Made by a program: the position numbers and the translations under genes | Notes under the pieces: model-generated | Told to the model about the DNA's origin: nothing | Seen by the model: the letters and a program-made list of their open reading frames with translations, nothing else | Database searches by the model: none | Shown: in pieces, positions 11,301 through 26,300 of the stretch | How the letters are laid out: each line of letters begins with the position of its first letter | Position numbering within the stretch: the first letter of the stretch is position 1 | Origin: Stomoxys calcitrans | Lineage: Eukaryota > Arthropoda > Insecta > Diptera > Muscidae | Reading direction: 5' to 3' | DNA: 64,000 nucleotides | NCBI RefSeq assembly: GCF_963082655.1 | Contig: NC_081555.1 | Span: 93,636,914 to 93,700,913, forward strand

Positions 11301-14300
11301 TGAAAATTTAGCACATAGTGTTCTGTTATGACTCTCACAACTGTTTTAAGTTCCATCCAAATCGGTCAAAACCTCTTCAAGTCTAGATTAGGCCACATAG
11401 TTTCGGAATGCTAGCAGTCTCCTCTTTCTGATCAGCTACCATTCGTTGTCCTTTGGGCCTGGTCCTGAAAACTTAGCTTACATGTCGCTAGAGGCATACC
11501 CACAGATTCCAGTATTCCTGGAATGTGTAGGGTAGTTCCAAGTCTCGCAAGCTCATCCGCTTTACAATTCCCTGGGATATCTCTGTGCCCAGGCACCAAG
11601 TCGAATTTTGAACTGTTCAGCTTTCTCGTTGAGAGATCTGCGACAGTCGAGGGCGGTTTTTGTGTTCAGAAATACGTTCTCCAGGGATTTAATGGCTGCC
11701 TGACTGTCTGAGAAGATATTTATGTCAATCGTCGTTATGACATTATAACTTAGCCCTATATCTGGTCGGGTAACCTTTCCGATATGAACAGTTCTATATC
11801 TTTAGTGGACATCTCAAAGCCCACCCGGTCGTTTAGTTTGGAACCATCCGTTTAGAAGTCTATGAAACTTCTGTTACCAGGGATATCGTTGTTCCAATCG
11901 GTTCTATCAGGAATAGTGGTACAGTAATTTTTATCAAAAAGCGACTCAGGTAGGGTGTAATCCATACTGCCTGGAACATCGGATATTGTATCAAGGATAA
12001 CATAGTGTCTGTAGCCGTAGCTGCAATTTCGGCAGCCACAATGCCCAGAGGCTTAAAATGTTGCATTAAATTCAGTGCTTCAGATGGTGTCCTCAGTGCG
12101 GCACAAACAAGCCATCCTTTGGATCCGGTTAAGTATTGAGTATTGGGTGGACTTTTTAAGCTCCGTCCACCAGACCACAACACCATATGACATTATAAGT
12201 CTGACAACTGCAGTATATATCCAAAACATGACACGCGGTCTAAACCCCCAATTTTTGCCAATGGCTCTCTTGCAGGTGTTAAGGGCAAGAATGGCTTTTC
12301 TTGCTCTTTCCAAAATGTTGGATTTAAAGTTCGATTTCTTGTCCAGCAAAACACCCAGGTATTTTGCACTTTTTGTAAATGGAACATTCTCTCCAGCCAA
12401 GGAGACAGGTTCCATTGTAGTCAATTTATATTTCCTGCTGAAAAGAACTACCTGTGTCTTGCACACGGATTTGGATTTCGCTTTCGTGTGGTAGGGTTTT
12501 CCTGCTTCCAGAATGAAAATCATCTTCGTGTCAGAGTCAAGTTGGTCCTATTAGAATCCTAGACATCCTTTCCGAATATGGTGCAGGTCGGACCATTTTT
12601 GGACATAGCTGCCATATAGACCGATATCCCGATTAACCGTCTTCAACTTATATAAGCCCCATTTATTGCCCGATTTCTCTGAAATTGGCAACAGTGTGTT
12701 GTGATAGACCCTCGTCGTCCGTAGCGAGTTTGGTCTAGATCGGATCATTTTTCGATATAACTGCTGTGGGTTTATAATGGTGCAATTTTAACCAGCTTGA
12801 GATATGGTTAATATATGTATGTATGTATGTATATATCCGGTGGTGGACCCGAAACTTTATGCGTCTTAAATTTGTTAGTTTTAAGACCGATCTAAGACTA
12901 ATCTAAGACTGATCTAATCTTTTTCTGCCAGATCATAGTCAATGAAAAGGAACACAAGCACAAAGTCTATGCAAAAATCATGGGAATTGGCAATTACCTA
13001 CATTTTCTCGGTTGGCTGAGTGTGGTTTTTCTTCAATCTCTCATCAGCAGTCTTGTTCAGGTTATGTTACTCAAGGTGAAGTACGCTATAGGTGCGACAT
13101 TCCAAAAATACAAAAATTTTCCATTTCTTACCATCACAGATCAAATGGACCGATGGAGTTTCAATACTGGAACAAAGTGGTTTCTTTCCACTTCTCGTGG
13201 TCTTTTGCGTCTACAATACGGCTAGCATATGTTTCATCCTTATGTTGGCATCCTTTTATAGGCGAACCTTAAGTGCGGTAACAGGAACTGCTGTGTTATG
13301 GTTTGCCACCTATCTGCCCTATATCATTTCGCTGAATTCCCTGCGCGTGGCTGTATGGGGGGTGAATATCTTTGTTATGACCTTTCACAATACCGCCATG
13401 GGCTATAGCTTGGAGAATATCTTGGAATTTGAATTATTTGGTCGTGGCTTTACTTTTGAGCATTTCTTTGATACTCGGCCCCTGGACAACACCATATCGA
13501 CAGCCTACTATTTGGCTATAATGCTGTTGCAGAGTTGTGGCTACACTTGCATAAGCCTTTATATGGAAGAAATAATGCCGGGAAATTTTGGCTTGCCCAA
13601 AAGATGGAACTTTCTGTTTGACTTCAAGCGGCGAAGCAGCAGCACATTTTTGGGCTTTCATCTCAGGGAACATAGTTGGGGAGATGCTCGCGGTGGCAGT
13701 GTTGGTAGTGGACCAGGAACTTCAATCACAGCAAGACCCTCACCTTTTATATATGAGGTAATGGGCGCAAGTAATGTGGTAATGGTCGATATACAAAATA
13801 TCTCAAAAAGCTATGCGGATATGATGGAGGAAGAGGCTACACTTAACAACATCAGTTTGCAGTTGTACGACAATGAGATAACCATTCTGTTGGGTCACAA
13901 TGGAGCTGGCAAGACCACTTTGATTGCCATCATAGCAGGCCTCATTCCTCCCTCGGCTGGGAACATCACAATTGATGGTTTCGATATGGCCAAGGATCAG
14001 CGTTATGCCTGTGCCTCTTTGGGTCTGGCCATGGGTGATTCCACTTTGTATCCCGATTTAACAGTCGAGGACCAATTGCGCTTCTTTGGCTTTCTCAAAG
14101 GTTTACAGGCCCTAGCTGTGGAGGATGAGATGGAACGTTATTTGTATGATTCCAAGCTAACAGAGTATCGGCTGGTAAGCACCAAGGCCTTGCCCATGGG
14201 TGTGAGACAAAAACTGGCCATCTGTTGTGCCCTTATGGGTAAAAGTCGTGTGGTTCTATTGGATGATCCCATGACGCATATGGATTTGCCGGGAAGAAAT

Positions 14301-17300
14301 CTTATGTGGAAGTTGTTAGAGAGTGAAAAAGCACACAGAACCATAATGATAGCCAGCAGCAGCTCAAGCATTGTGGAAAGTTTAGGAGATCGAGTGGCCA
14401 TAATATCAAATGGAAAACTTCAATGTGATGGCACGCCCACCTTTATAAAGAAAATATATGGCCAAGGATACAGATTGGTAAGTAGAGGAAATGAGCATAC
14501 CGTATTTGTCGACTCTATTAATTAAAACTCTGCTTTCTTCAGACTATATCCAAAGGTCCTTATTGCAATATACAGAGTGTCACAAATCGAGTAAAACAAT
14601 TCATTGCCCATATAACCCCCATAAGCACACTGGGCAATGAGATTGTCTATGCGCTTGAGGAAACCCACACGGAGGTCTTTGAGCAGATAATCAATGATTT
14701 GGAACAGAATATGGATCAACTTGCCATTGAAGCGGTAACCTTAAGTGCCATGCAAATCGATGATATATTCTTTAAATTGGGAGCACAATCACCAAGTCAA
14801 GACAACCACAGACGTCTGAGGGAAATCATGAATGGTGAATCCTCATATCCCGAGGAGAGTCAAAACTTAAAATTTATGAAAATCACTGCTAGGCTTACAG
14901 GCATTTCACGTATTCTTCAACAATGTCGAGCCCTGTGGCATCAACGTTTACTCTATGCCTATTACTACAGAGATCACTATGTGCGACGTCTGATGTATCC
15001 TCCTGTATTTGTGGCAGTTGCCTTTTTTGTCTCAGCCTTTGGCCTTAACCTCTTGAGGATGCCACATATTGATATATCCCTGGATCAATATGCTTCCAGT
15101 GTTACCCTCATCGATAGACGTTCTTTGGCCAGTGGCAGTGGGATCAGTGACATTCTAGACAGATACAAGGAGTTGATTTTCTGGTTGGGCATTCAGCATA
15201 AACTGGAGGAGACCGAGGGAGAACTTTTCGCAGAATACTATATAGACAAGGATGTAAGAACGCTGGAGCGTATGGATCAAACCCATCATGTGGGAGTAAC
15301 ATTTGCTGCCGATCACATTGTGGCCTGGTTCAACAATGTAGCCCTGCACTCGGTGCCTTTAAGTTTGAATTTGCTGCACAATGCCATATTGAGGTAAAAA
15401 TTCTTTACACATATCTTTAAAGACTTCGTATGTGCGTTTCAAATCTTCTCTCCTAGAACCATTCATGGTGATCAATGTGGCATTGAAATTACCCTGGAAC
15501 CCCTTAATAACATGCAAAATCATCTTGATGGCCTATTGCGAGTCACCATCAACACCAGCAATGTCTTGGCCATTTGCATATCCGTGTGCATGTGTTGTCT
15601 ATGTAACTCAATTTCCTTCATTTTTGTGCGTGAAGTACATTCGGGTTTCACTTACACCCAACTGCTGGCTGGAGCTAAAATATGGATGTATTGGCTGGTG
15701 AACATATCCTATGACACTTTAGTTGTTCTAGGCATGGCTCTGATAATAACGTTCTCAATATTCCTGTGCCAATATCATTTGACTATATCAACACATGTTT
15801 ATGGTATGTTGTTATGCCCACCACCGAAGGACGGTGGTACATTCAGCTTGTCATTCCATTTTTTATACATCGAAATATCAATTTTCGACCCTGTGCCCAA
15901 TTTTTATGCTCCCCACCATAGGGGGGGGGGGGGGGAGTATACTAACTTCGTCATTCCGTTTATACACATCGAAATAGTGGGCTAATACCCCATACAGTAT
16001 ATATGTAGTCTTGATCACCACGACATTTTGAGTCAATCTAGCCATGTCCGTCCGTCTTTCAATCGAAAAAGCGTTAACTTCCGAAGAGTAAAGCTATGGG
16101 TTAGAAATTTTGGACAGATACTTCCTATTAGCGTATGTTATTTGGAATTGTAAATCAGCCATATATAATCTGAAAGGGTCCATAACCGGATATAACTCCT
16201 ATATAAACCGGTCCCCCAATGTTACTTCTTGAGGCCCGCAATTCTTATCCGATTTGGTTTCAGGTACGGTCTCAATCATCCAAGCCAAGCATGGCCCTAA
16301 TCGGTTTATAACCAAATATAGCTCCTATATAAACCGAACTCCCCATGTAACTTCTTGAGCCTCTATAGGGTGCAATTCTTATCCGATATTGCTTCTACTA
16401 TGGTCTCCATCATCAAACCCAAGTTTGGCCCGAATTAGTCCATAACCTGATACAGCTCCAATATAAACCGATCTCCCGATGTTACTCCTTGAGCCCATAT
16501 AGGGTGCAACTCTTATCCGATTTGGCATCTTCTTCTTATATATAAAAATCATTTTGTGTTTGTTTGTTTGTTTGTGTGTTCCTTATAGACTCAGAAACGG
16601 CTGAACCGATTTTCTTGAAATTTTCACAGATGACCCCGTGTTGAAAATAGGGCACTACATTTTTTGATATCTGAAGGGAGGGCGGACCCTCCCCCTTACC
16701 CTAATTTTCAGAAACGCCAGATCTCGAAGATGGTTGATGCGATTTAAAATTTTGTGTGCTCTCATATCGTACGCTAAACATAAAAATTTGGTATCCAAAT
16801 TTCGGTTGGGATACCTAGGGGGCCGCCCCACCCTAAAACCTACCAAACATATATTTAGACCAATCGCGACAATATGGGACTCAAATGAAAGGTATTTAGG
16901 ATAAGAAAACGGATCTGATATCCAATTGTCGGACCAAGTGCTAGGGGGACCACCCCAAGCCCCAAAACACCCCTAAATCGGACATATTTGCCGACCATGG
17001 CAATATGGGACTCAAATGATAGGTATTTGCGAGTAGAATACGAATCTGATATCCAAATGTGGGACCATGTTTCTGGGGGTTCACCCCTTTCCCAAAACAA
17101 CCCCAAACTGGACTTATTTACTGACCATGGGAATATGGGGCTTCAACAAAAGGTATTTGAATGTAGAATACGAATCTGATATCCAAATTTAGGACCAGGT
17201 GTTTGGGGGGCCGTCTCTCACCAAAAACATCCCCCAAAGGGGACAAATTTACGACCATAGCAATATGAGGCTCAAATGAAAGGTCTTTGGAAGAAAAGCT

Positions 17301-20300
17301 CGGGAAAAGTGTCTACTGGGGCCATCCCACCCCCACACCCAAATAGAAAGTATTGGCTGACTTTTGTAATATGAGGCTCAAATAAGAGAGTTTTTAGAGT
17401 AGAACGCGAATCCGATATAGTGGCCGCCCATCCCACAAAACACCCCCCAAGCCGGTCATGTTTGCTGACTATGGAAAAATGGGGCTCAAATTAAAGGTAT
17501 GTGGGAGTAGACCACGTATCTGATATCAACATTAGGGGTTAGGCCCTTCGACATGCTTCTTCAATTTGGCTCAAATCGGTCCAGATTTGGATATTGCTGC
17601 TATATTGACCGATCTCTCGATTTAGGGTCTGGGCCCATAAAGGCGTATTTATTGTCCGATTTCGCCGAAATTTGGGACAGTTAATTGCGTTAGGCTCTTC
17701 AATAACTTTCTGTAATTTGGCCCAGATCGGTCCAGATTAGGATATAGCTGTCATATAGACTGATCACTCGATTTAAGGTCTTGGGCCCATAAAAGACGCA
17801 TTTATTGACCGATTTCGCCGAAATTTGGGACAGTGAGTTGTGTTAGGCCCTTCGACATCATTCTTCAATTTGTCTTAGATCGGTCCAGATTTTAATATAG
17901 CTGTTTTATTATTATTTATTTTATCGCCACTCCTTTGGGTGACCATCATAAATAACCTATTACGGATGCTGACTGTGGAGGGATTTGAACCCATCTGCTA
18001 TGCAGACAATTCTATAATACTTCTTAGGGGTAAGGACCCAGGAGCCTCAATGTTAACCTAGAGAAAACAGAAATATGCCTGTTCAAGAGGAAGACAAAGG
18101 TGGGCCAATTTGACGCACCAGGTTTCCTCAATAGAACATTTTCGATATTTTTATCAAATAATTAGGTGTGATCTAGGACAGGAAACTGAATTCGAAGTCT
18201 TACATTCAGGAGCATACTGAGAAGGCTTACAGATGTTGGACACTATGTAGACGGGTCGCGGGCTCGAAATGGGGCCTGAATCCGAGGATAGTCCACTGGC
18301 TCTACAGTAGCGTGATGAGACCGATACTTACTTACGCCTCAGTAGTTTGGTGGATTGCTATGGAGAAAAAGTGCAACGTTAGGACCATACAACAGTTTCA
18401 GAGAACATGTTATCTTGGTATAGGCGGAGCGATGAGGACAACGTCCACTAGGAGACTGGAGACTATTCTAGATATCCGACCTATTGGCATTCATATTAAG
18501 TGTAAGGCAGCCACTGCGGCTATGAGACTAAAGGCAATGGGAGAATGAGTTGAGGATGGGAGCAGCTCATACAATCGCGGTATAATCGAGAAGGATGGGA
18601 AGAGGGTTCCGATCGGATACCTTAGACGATACTTGAGGTCAGGTGCGAGGCACTGCTGCCAGCGGCACAGTCTTGCACTGACGGAACCCTAGTATTGCCA
18701 TCAGGATAGTCCACTGGCTCTATAGGAGCGTGATGAGACCGATACTTACTTACTCCTCAGTAGTTTGGTGGACTGTTATGGCAAAAAAGTGCAACGTTAG
18801 GACCATACAAAATGTTCAGAGACCATGTTGCCTTGACGTAGGCGGAACGATGAGCACCACGCCCCCTAGGGCACTGAAAACTGTATATATCCGACCCATT
18901 AACATTCATATTTAGTGTGAGGCTGCTACTGCGGCTATGAGACTTAAGACGATGCACGAATGATTTGAGGATGGGAGCAGCTCATTAAAATCGCGGTATA
19001 ATCGAGTCAACGATAGGAAACCTGGAAGGATGGGAAGAGGTTTCCGGTCGGATACGTGAGACGACACTTGAGGTCGAGTGCGAGGCACTGCTGCCAGCGG
19101 CACAGTCTTGGACTGACGGAACCCTAGTATTGCCATCTATGGTTATACTAATCTAGTCATTCCGTTTGTAATACCTCGAAATATTGACCTAGGACCCCAT
19201 AAGGTACATAAATTCTTGATCGTCTCGACATTCTGAGTCGAACTAGCCATGTCCGTCCGTCCGTCTGTCTGTCGAAATCACGATAGCTGTCGAATGCGTA
19301 AAGCTAGCCGCTTGAATTTTTGCACAGATACTTAATATTCATGAAGGTGGTTAGGGATTGTAAATGGGCCATATCGGCTCAGATTTGGATATAGCTCCCA
19401 TATAAACCGATCTCACGATTTGACTTCTTGAGTCCCTGTACGCCGCAATTTTCATCCGATTTGAATTGAAATTTTGCGTGTAGTGTTCTGTTATGACTTC
19501 CAACAACTGTGTTAAGTACGGTGCAAATCGGTCTATAACCTGATATAGCTCCCATATAAACCGATCTCCCGATTTGAATGCTTGTGCCATTAGAGACTCA
19601 ATTGCCATCCCATTTAGCTGAATTTGGAAACTAAGTCTTAAGTTATGACTTCCAACATCCATGCCAAGTATGATTCGAACCGATCCATAATCAGATATAG
19701 CCCCACTATAAACCGATCCCCGGATTTGACTTCTTCAGCTCTTAGAAGCCTAATTTTCACCTGATTATGCTGGAATTTGGCCCAAAACCTATCTTATGAC
19801 TTACAACATCAGTGCCAAATTTTATTGGAATCAGTCAATATGGTGATATGGGCCCCCCAGGAACTGATATCCCGATATGACTTCTTGGAACAAAAATAAT
19901 TCAAAAACAAACTCAATGAGGATACATTTTTAGTGGAATCCATGGTGGTGTGTACCCACGATTCGGCCCGCCCGAACTTAGCACGCTTTTAATTATTTTT
20001 TATATCCACTACCGAAGGATGGGGGTATATTCATTTTGTCATTCAGTTTGCAAAACATCGAAATTTCCATTTCGACCCTATAAGGTATATATATTCTTGA
20101 TCAGCGTAAAAATCTAAGACGATCTACCCATGTCCGTCCGTCTGTCTGTTGAAACCACGCTACAGTCTTTAAAAATAGAGATATTTAGCTGAAACCTTGC
20201 GCAGATTGTTTTTTTTTTTTGTCCATAAGCAGGTTAAGTTTGAAGATGTACTATATCGGATTATATCTTGATATAGCCCCCATATAGATCGATCTGCCGA

Positions 20301-23300
20301 TTTAGGGTCTTAGGCCTATAAAAGGCGCATTTATTGTCCGATTTTGCCTAAATTTGGGACAGTGATTAAAGTTAAGTCCCTCGACATTTTTCTGAAATTT
20401 TACCTAGATCGATCAAGATTTGGATATAGCTGCCATATAGACCGATCCTCCGTTTTAGGGTCTAAGGCCCATAAAAGCCACATTTATTATCCGATTTCGC
20501 TGAAATTTGGGACAGGAAGTTGTGTTAGGTCCATCGACATCCTTCGTCAATTTGGCCCAAATCGGTTCAGATTTGGATATAGCTGCCATATAGACCGATT
20601 TCTTGATTTAAGGTTTTTGGCCCATAAAATGCTCATTTATTGTCCGATGTCGCCGAAATTCAGGACAGTGAGTTAAGTTAAGCCCCTAGACATACTTCTG
20701 CAATATCGCACAGATCGGTCCAGATTTGGATGTAGCGCCATATAGACCGATATCTGTGTTTTAGGTTTTGGGGCCATAAAAGACGCATTTATTGTCCGAT
20801 GTCGCTGAAATTTGAGACGGTGAGTTTAGTGAGGCTCTTCGACGTCTTTCTTCAACTTTGCCCAGATCGGTCCAGATTTGAATATAGCTGCCATATATAC
20901 CGATCTCTCGATTTAAGGTTTTGGGCAGATAAAAGTGGCATTTATTGTCCGATTTCGCCGAAATTCGGGACAGTGCTTTGAATTAGGTTCTTCGACATTT
21001 TAATGCAACTTGGCCCAAATCGGTCCAGATTTGGATATAGCTGCCATGTAGACCGATATCTCGATTTAAAGTCTTGGTCACATAAAAGGCGCATTTATAA
21101 TCCGACTTCACTGAAATTTGACGCAGTGACTTATGTTAGGCTTTTCGACATCCGTGTCGTATATGGTTCAGATCGGTTTATTTTGAGATATAGCTACTGT
21201 ATTTATTAGTATTTGGTCCAAATCGGAACATATTTCGAATAGCTGCTATGGGGCATTAGGTATGCATTTTTCACCGGATTTTGACGAAAGGTGGTTTACA
21301 CATATTGCCGAGCTGGCGGGTATCCAAAGTTCGGCCGGGCCGAAACGCCTTTTTACTTGTTTTTAAGTAATTTCGAAAGGCACTTCTTTTCAGATTTCCT
21401 TCGGGATCTTTTTTTGGTATGTTGTTAGGATACTTCCAGTTTTTGAAGCCGATGTTATTGACATAATGTTACGTACTTATATAATGTGCAAGAAGTGGCC
21501 TTTTCGATTTTTTTCACCCCCAACATCCCTCTTTCCAGTCGTTATGTTCATTACTACTTTTCATTCCTGCGAGTCCTTATAAAATGGGAGATTTTATTAC
21601 GATAAGAACTTAAAGTAGCTAACTTATCACACTTTACGATCAATTCTCTCCTAACGTTCCTCTACTTTTTCTTGGTATACATTTTCATTACTTTCTAATA
21701 TTTTGAACAGCTTGGTACTTCTTTGTCCTTGTACTGGCCGGTTGGTGTATATACTCCCTCAATTATATGACATCTCTGTTCTTCTCAAATCCTGTGCATG
21801 CCTATGCCATTGTGTTATCCTTTGAAACCTTTGGAATTATTTGTTTCTGTCATATCGTTGAAGCCTTTGAAAAAAGTTATGTTAATACAGCAAAAAGTCC
21901 ATATGCGGCATATTTCCTATTCTTACCATTATTTAGTGTCTGCAGTGCAATTTCCACCATTTACTATAATGGTCAATTTTTAAGAGTATGCAGTGATCCG
22001 GATATTCGAGCCACTTCCATATATTTAGAGAATTGTAAGGCAATACCTAATTGTTGTCGTAAGTATGAGAGATACTTACTTGGATAACAAAATTACATTA
22101 CAAAAAAGTTTTATGCTTCGAGGTGAATTTAAAATGATGGGTTCTGAAAATGGCATTCTAATGGAAACAATAGCCCTCATATGTATTATCACCTTGTGCT
22201 GGTGTATTATATTAATCACGGATTATCATTATCTGTTGCAATGCAAGAATATACCAAGAGATGATTAGTAAGTATAAGGGGACATTTCAAAAATTTCCAT
22301 GAATAATCTTTAGTTATGCCCAATTAAATGATCATAAACGACGCCATGATAACTTGGATGACACCCAATTTGGTGAAGAATCTACCTTCTTGGAGCATTA
22401 TAAGGTGCAGCGTTTGACAAATGCCCATTTTAAGGATATACCACTCATATGTGATCGTGTGGGCAAAAATTTCGATCAATACACAGCTGTGGATCGTCTC
22501 AGTCTCATTTTGAAGAGGTATGGACATGTATCCAAAGCGGAAGTAAGTGTTATAAAAATTTTTCTCGATTCCCTTTCAGTTACGATTGTTTTGGCATATT
22601 GGGCGTAAGTGGTTGCGGTGTTTCCACTCTCTTTAAATTAATCACCGGTTCTGAAGAAATGTCCTATGGTCGAATTTTAATCAAAGGTCAAAATATTTCC
22701 TGCAATTTTTCCTTACTTCAGCAGTCAGTGGGTCATGGCAAAAAAGTGATGATAAGTTTTCCCGAATTGTCTATCAAGAATATCATGGAGCATTTATGCT
22801 TGCTGCAGTGTTATCCAGCTGAACACGTTGCTGACATCTGTCTGAACTTAGCTAAAGTTTTGGGCCTGTTGCCACATTATGACAAATATTTAAATGTCTT
22901 AAGTGCTGGCACCCTTAATCGCCTCAATTGTGCCCTGGCTGTAATGGGTAATCCAGACATTGTGATACTCAATGTGGCCACTTCGGGTATTGATTCTGCC
23001 GGCAAGAGAATTGTCTGGAACATCTTGAAACGTATGCAAAACCAAGGCACCGCCATACTGCTTGCCACCACTAGTCTGAGGGATTGTGAAAGATTCTGTA
23101 ATCGTGTGGCATTTATGTCACATGGACGTCTCTGTTTGATTGGCAATCCTTGGAGTTTGAACAAATTTTACGCCGACTATAATTTGCTGAAAGTGAAATT
23201 CACTCGAAATATTCTTCATTCTCAGAGGAATATGGCAAGAAATTATCTGTATGCTGCAAGTCTGAATAAGTTGACGGATTTTGTATACCGCAAATTTCCA

Positions 23301-26300
23301 AATTCGATGCTAAAGTAAGTTCAATTTTCAGCAGGGAAGTGGGAGGTGTGGAGTAGATATCAAGTAGTAGATCAAATAAGAAACAAGTAGAAGAAAAACA
23401 AGTGCTAAGTTCGGCCGGGCCGAATCTTGGGAACCCACTACCACCACCATGGGTTCTGCTAAAAATGTATCCAAATTTAGTTGAAGGGCATAATAACCAG
23501 CAAAAATAAAAGCTCTAGGAACCGAACAAGGATGATCTAGAGTCCGATTTACATGAGAGCTATATAAGGTTCTGGACCGGTTTGGACCGTACTTGGAACA
23601 ATGGTTGCAAGACATAACAGAACACTATATGAAAAATTTCAGCCAAATCGCACAAAAATTGCAGTTTCCAGGGGCTCAAGAAGTCAAATGGGGAGATCGG
23701 GTTATATGGGAGCTATATCAGGTTATAGGCCGATTTGGACCGTTCTTGGCACAGTTGTTGTAAGTCAGAACAGAACACCATGTGCAAAAATTCAGCCAAA
23801 TCGAATGAAAATTGAGGTTTCCAGGGGCTCAAGAAGTCAAATCACGAGATCGGTTTATATGGGATCTATATCAGGTTATAGACCGATTTGAACCGATTTG
23901 TATATGGCACAGTTGTTGGAAGTCATAACAGAACGCTATGTGCAAAATTTCAGCCAAATCGAAAGAAAATTGAAAATCCAGGGGCTCAAGAAGTCAAATC
24001 GGGACACCGGTTTATATGGGAGCTATATGAGGTTCTTGGCCGATTTTGAGCGAACTTGGCACAGATGTTAAAAGTCATAACAGAACATAACATGCAAAAT
24101 TTCAGCCCAATCAGACACAAATAGCGACTTGTAATGGTTCAAGAAGTCAAATCGGGAGATCAGTTTATAGGGGAGCTATATCTAAATCAGAAACGATATG
24201 GCCCATTTGCAATGCCCAACAATATTAAGTATCCGTGCAAAATTTCAAGCCTGGCCGACACGTGATAACTATGAGCACCACACAGGCTGGAACTTTGAGC
24301 TCCGACTTGTGTGGTGTCAATCGGGAAGATTAGCTCAAAGCTACCTGTCGCGTCCACAGGTTGCGGATGGTGGAAAGCTCGTTTTTTTCGGTGTAGCAGC
24401 AAATGAGGGAGCGGGCAGTCAGCGATTTTCGAGAGGAGAATGTGAGGACTCCTCCCGGCCGATACAGGATGACTATGAGCACCACACATGCGGGAACTTT
24501 GAGCTCCGACTTTTGTGGTCCCCATCGTTATCACGGGAAGCTTAACTGAAAGCTACCGGGCGCGTCCACAGGTTGCGGATGGTGGAAAGGTCCGTTTTTA
24601 TGCAAAGTAACTGCAAATGCGGCCGCGGGCAGTCAGCAAGTTTCGAGAGGACAGTCTGAGTGAGGAGTCAGGTGGCGCCGGCTCTGATTTAAATACTGAG
24701 TGTCAATAATACTCGAGATGACAAGGCGAGTTTTTGGCACCTTCAAATAACCAATGGCCAACATCAGCGTCTGTTCCCAGGTTAGGGGCGGCTGGCGGCG
24801 AGCGTCGAATCTTGGAGCAAGGGGTTGCGTTTGGGGCGCTGGGTCAGTAACCCGGCCCCGGAAAACTATAAGAATCACTATGCTAAACAAAGGAATAGTA
24901 AAAACGGACCCCTCTAACGTTGACGACCCAAGCAAACGAAAAAAGGACCATGATTTGCGGATCTACACCTGGAATGTCCACACTTTCCATAGAAAAGGTG
25001 CAGTATACGCGCTGGCGAATGTATTGGAGAAGTATAAGGCAGATATTACCGCCTTACAGGAAGTGCGATGGACTGGAAATGGCGTCACAACAAGACCAAA
25101 ACGTGACGTACTATACTATAGCCGCAACAACACGAGACATGAATTCATCTGTGGATTTGTGGATAGTTGGAGACTGAAACACCTTGTCTTCAGCTTTACT
25201 CCGGTTGATGAGAGGCTAGCCACAATCCGCATAAAAGTCAAATTCTTCAACATCAGCCTTATTTGTGCCCATGCACCGGCGGAACGGTTGACGACCCACG
25301 CAAACGAAAAAAGGACCATGATTTGCGAATCTGCACCTGGAATGTCCGCACTCTCTATAGAGAAGGTGCAGTATACGCGCTGGCGGATGTATAAGAGAAG
25401 TACAAGGCAGATATAACCGCCTTACAGGAAGTACGATGGACTGGGAATGGCGTCACAACAACACCAAACCGTGACGAACTGTACTATATCTGCCACAACA
25501 CGAGGCATGAATTCATCTGTGGATTTGTGGATAGTCGGAGACTGAAACACCTTGTCTTCAGCTTTACTCCGGTCCATGAGAGGCTAGCCACAATCCACAT
25601 AAAAGCCAAATTCTTCAACACCACCTTATTTGTGCCCATGCACCGGCGGAACGGTTGACGACCCACGCAAACGAAAAAAGGACCATGATTTGCGGATCTG
25701 CACCTGGTATGTCCGCACTCTCCATAGAGAATGAGCAGTATACGCGCTGGCGAATGTATTGGAGAAGTATAAGGCAGTTATTATCGTCTTACACGAAGTG
25801 CGATGGACTGGAAATGGCGTCACAACAAGACCAAACCGTACTATGGCCGCCACAACACGAGGCATGAAATCGTCTGTGGATTTATGGATAGTCGGAGACT
25901 GCAACACCTTGTCTTCAACTTTACTCCGGTCGATGAGAGGCTAGCCACAATCCGCATAAAAGTCATATTCTTCAACATCAGCCTTATTTGTGCCCATGCC
26001 CCGACGGAAGACAAGGACGAGCAGACCAAGGCTATTTTCTATGAGCGCCTAGAGAGAGAATATGACCGCTGCCCCGCCCATGATATTAAAATCGTTCTGC
26101 GAGATTTTAATGCGAAAAGGGGAAGGAAGACATTTTTGGTCCAACAATCGGAAAGTTTAGCCTCCACGAGATAACGTCCAGTAATGGATTGAGGCTGATA
26201 GATTTCGCAGCGGCAAAAAACATGGTAGTTAGTAGCACCAGATTTCAACATAAAAATATCCACAAAGCCACATGGCTGTCACCCGATCAAAGCACGAGAA

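Noticed and set aside
15921..15935. Poly-G run of 15 bases as a G-quadruplex candidate
   Set aside because: It replaces the usual 'ggatgggg' of the element start and may be a sequencing or slippage artefact; alone it is weak evidence.
20344..20676. 110-codon frame with [14 protein letters not shown] repeats
   Set aside because: Reverse-strand reading of the same monomer family; not a protein repeat.
24198..24545. 115-codon frames on both strands
   Set aside because: They mirror each other in GC-rich duplicated LINE 5' sequence and have no domain.
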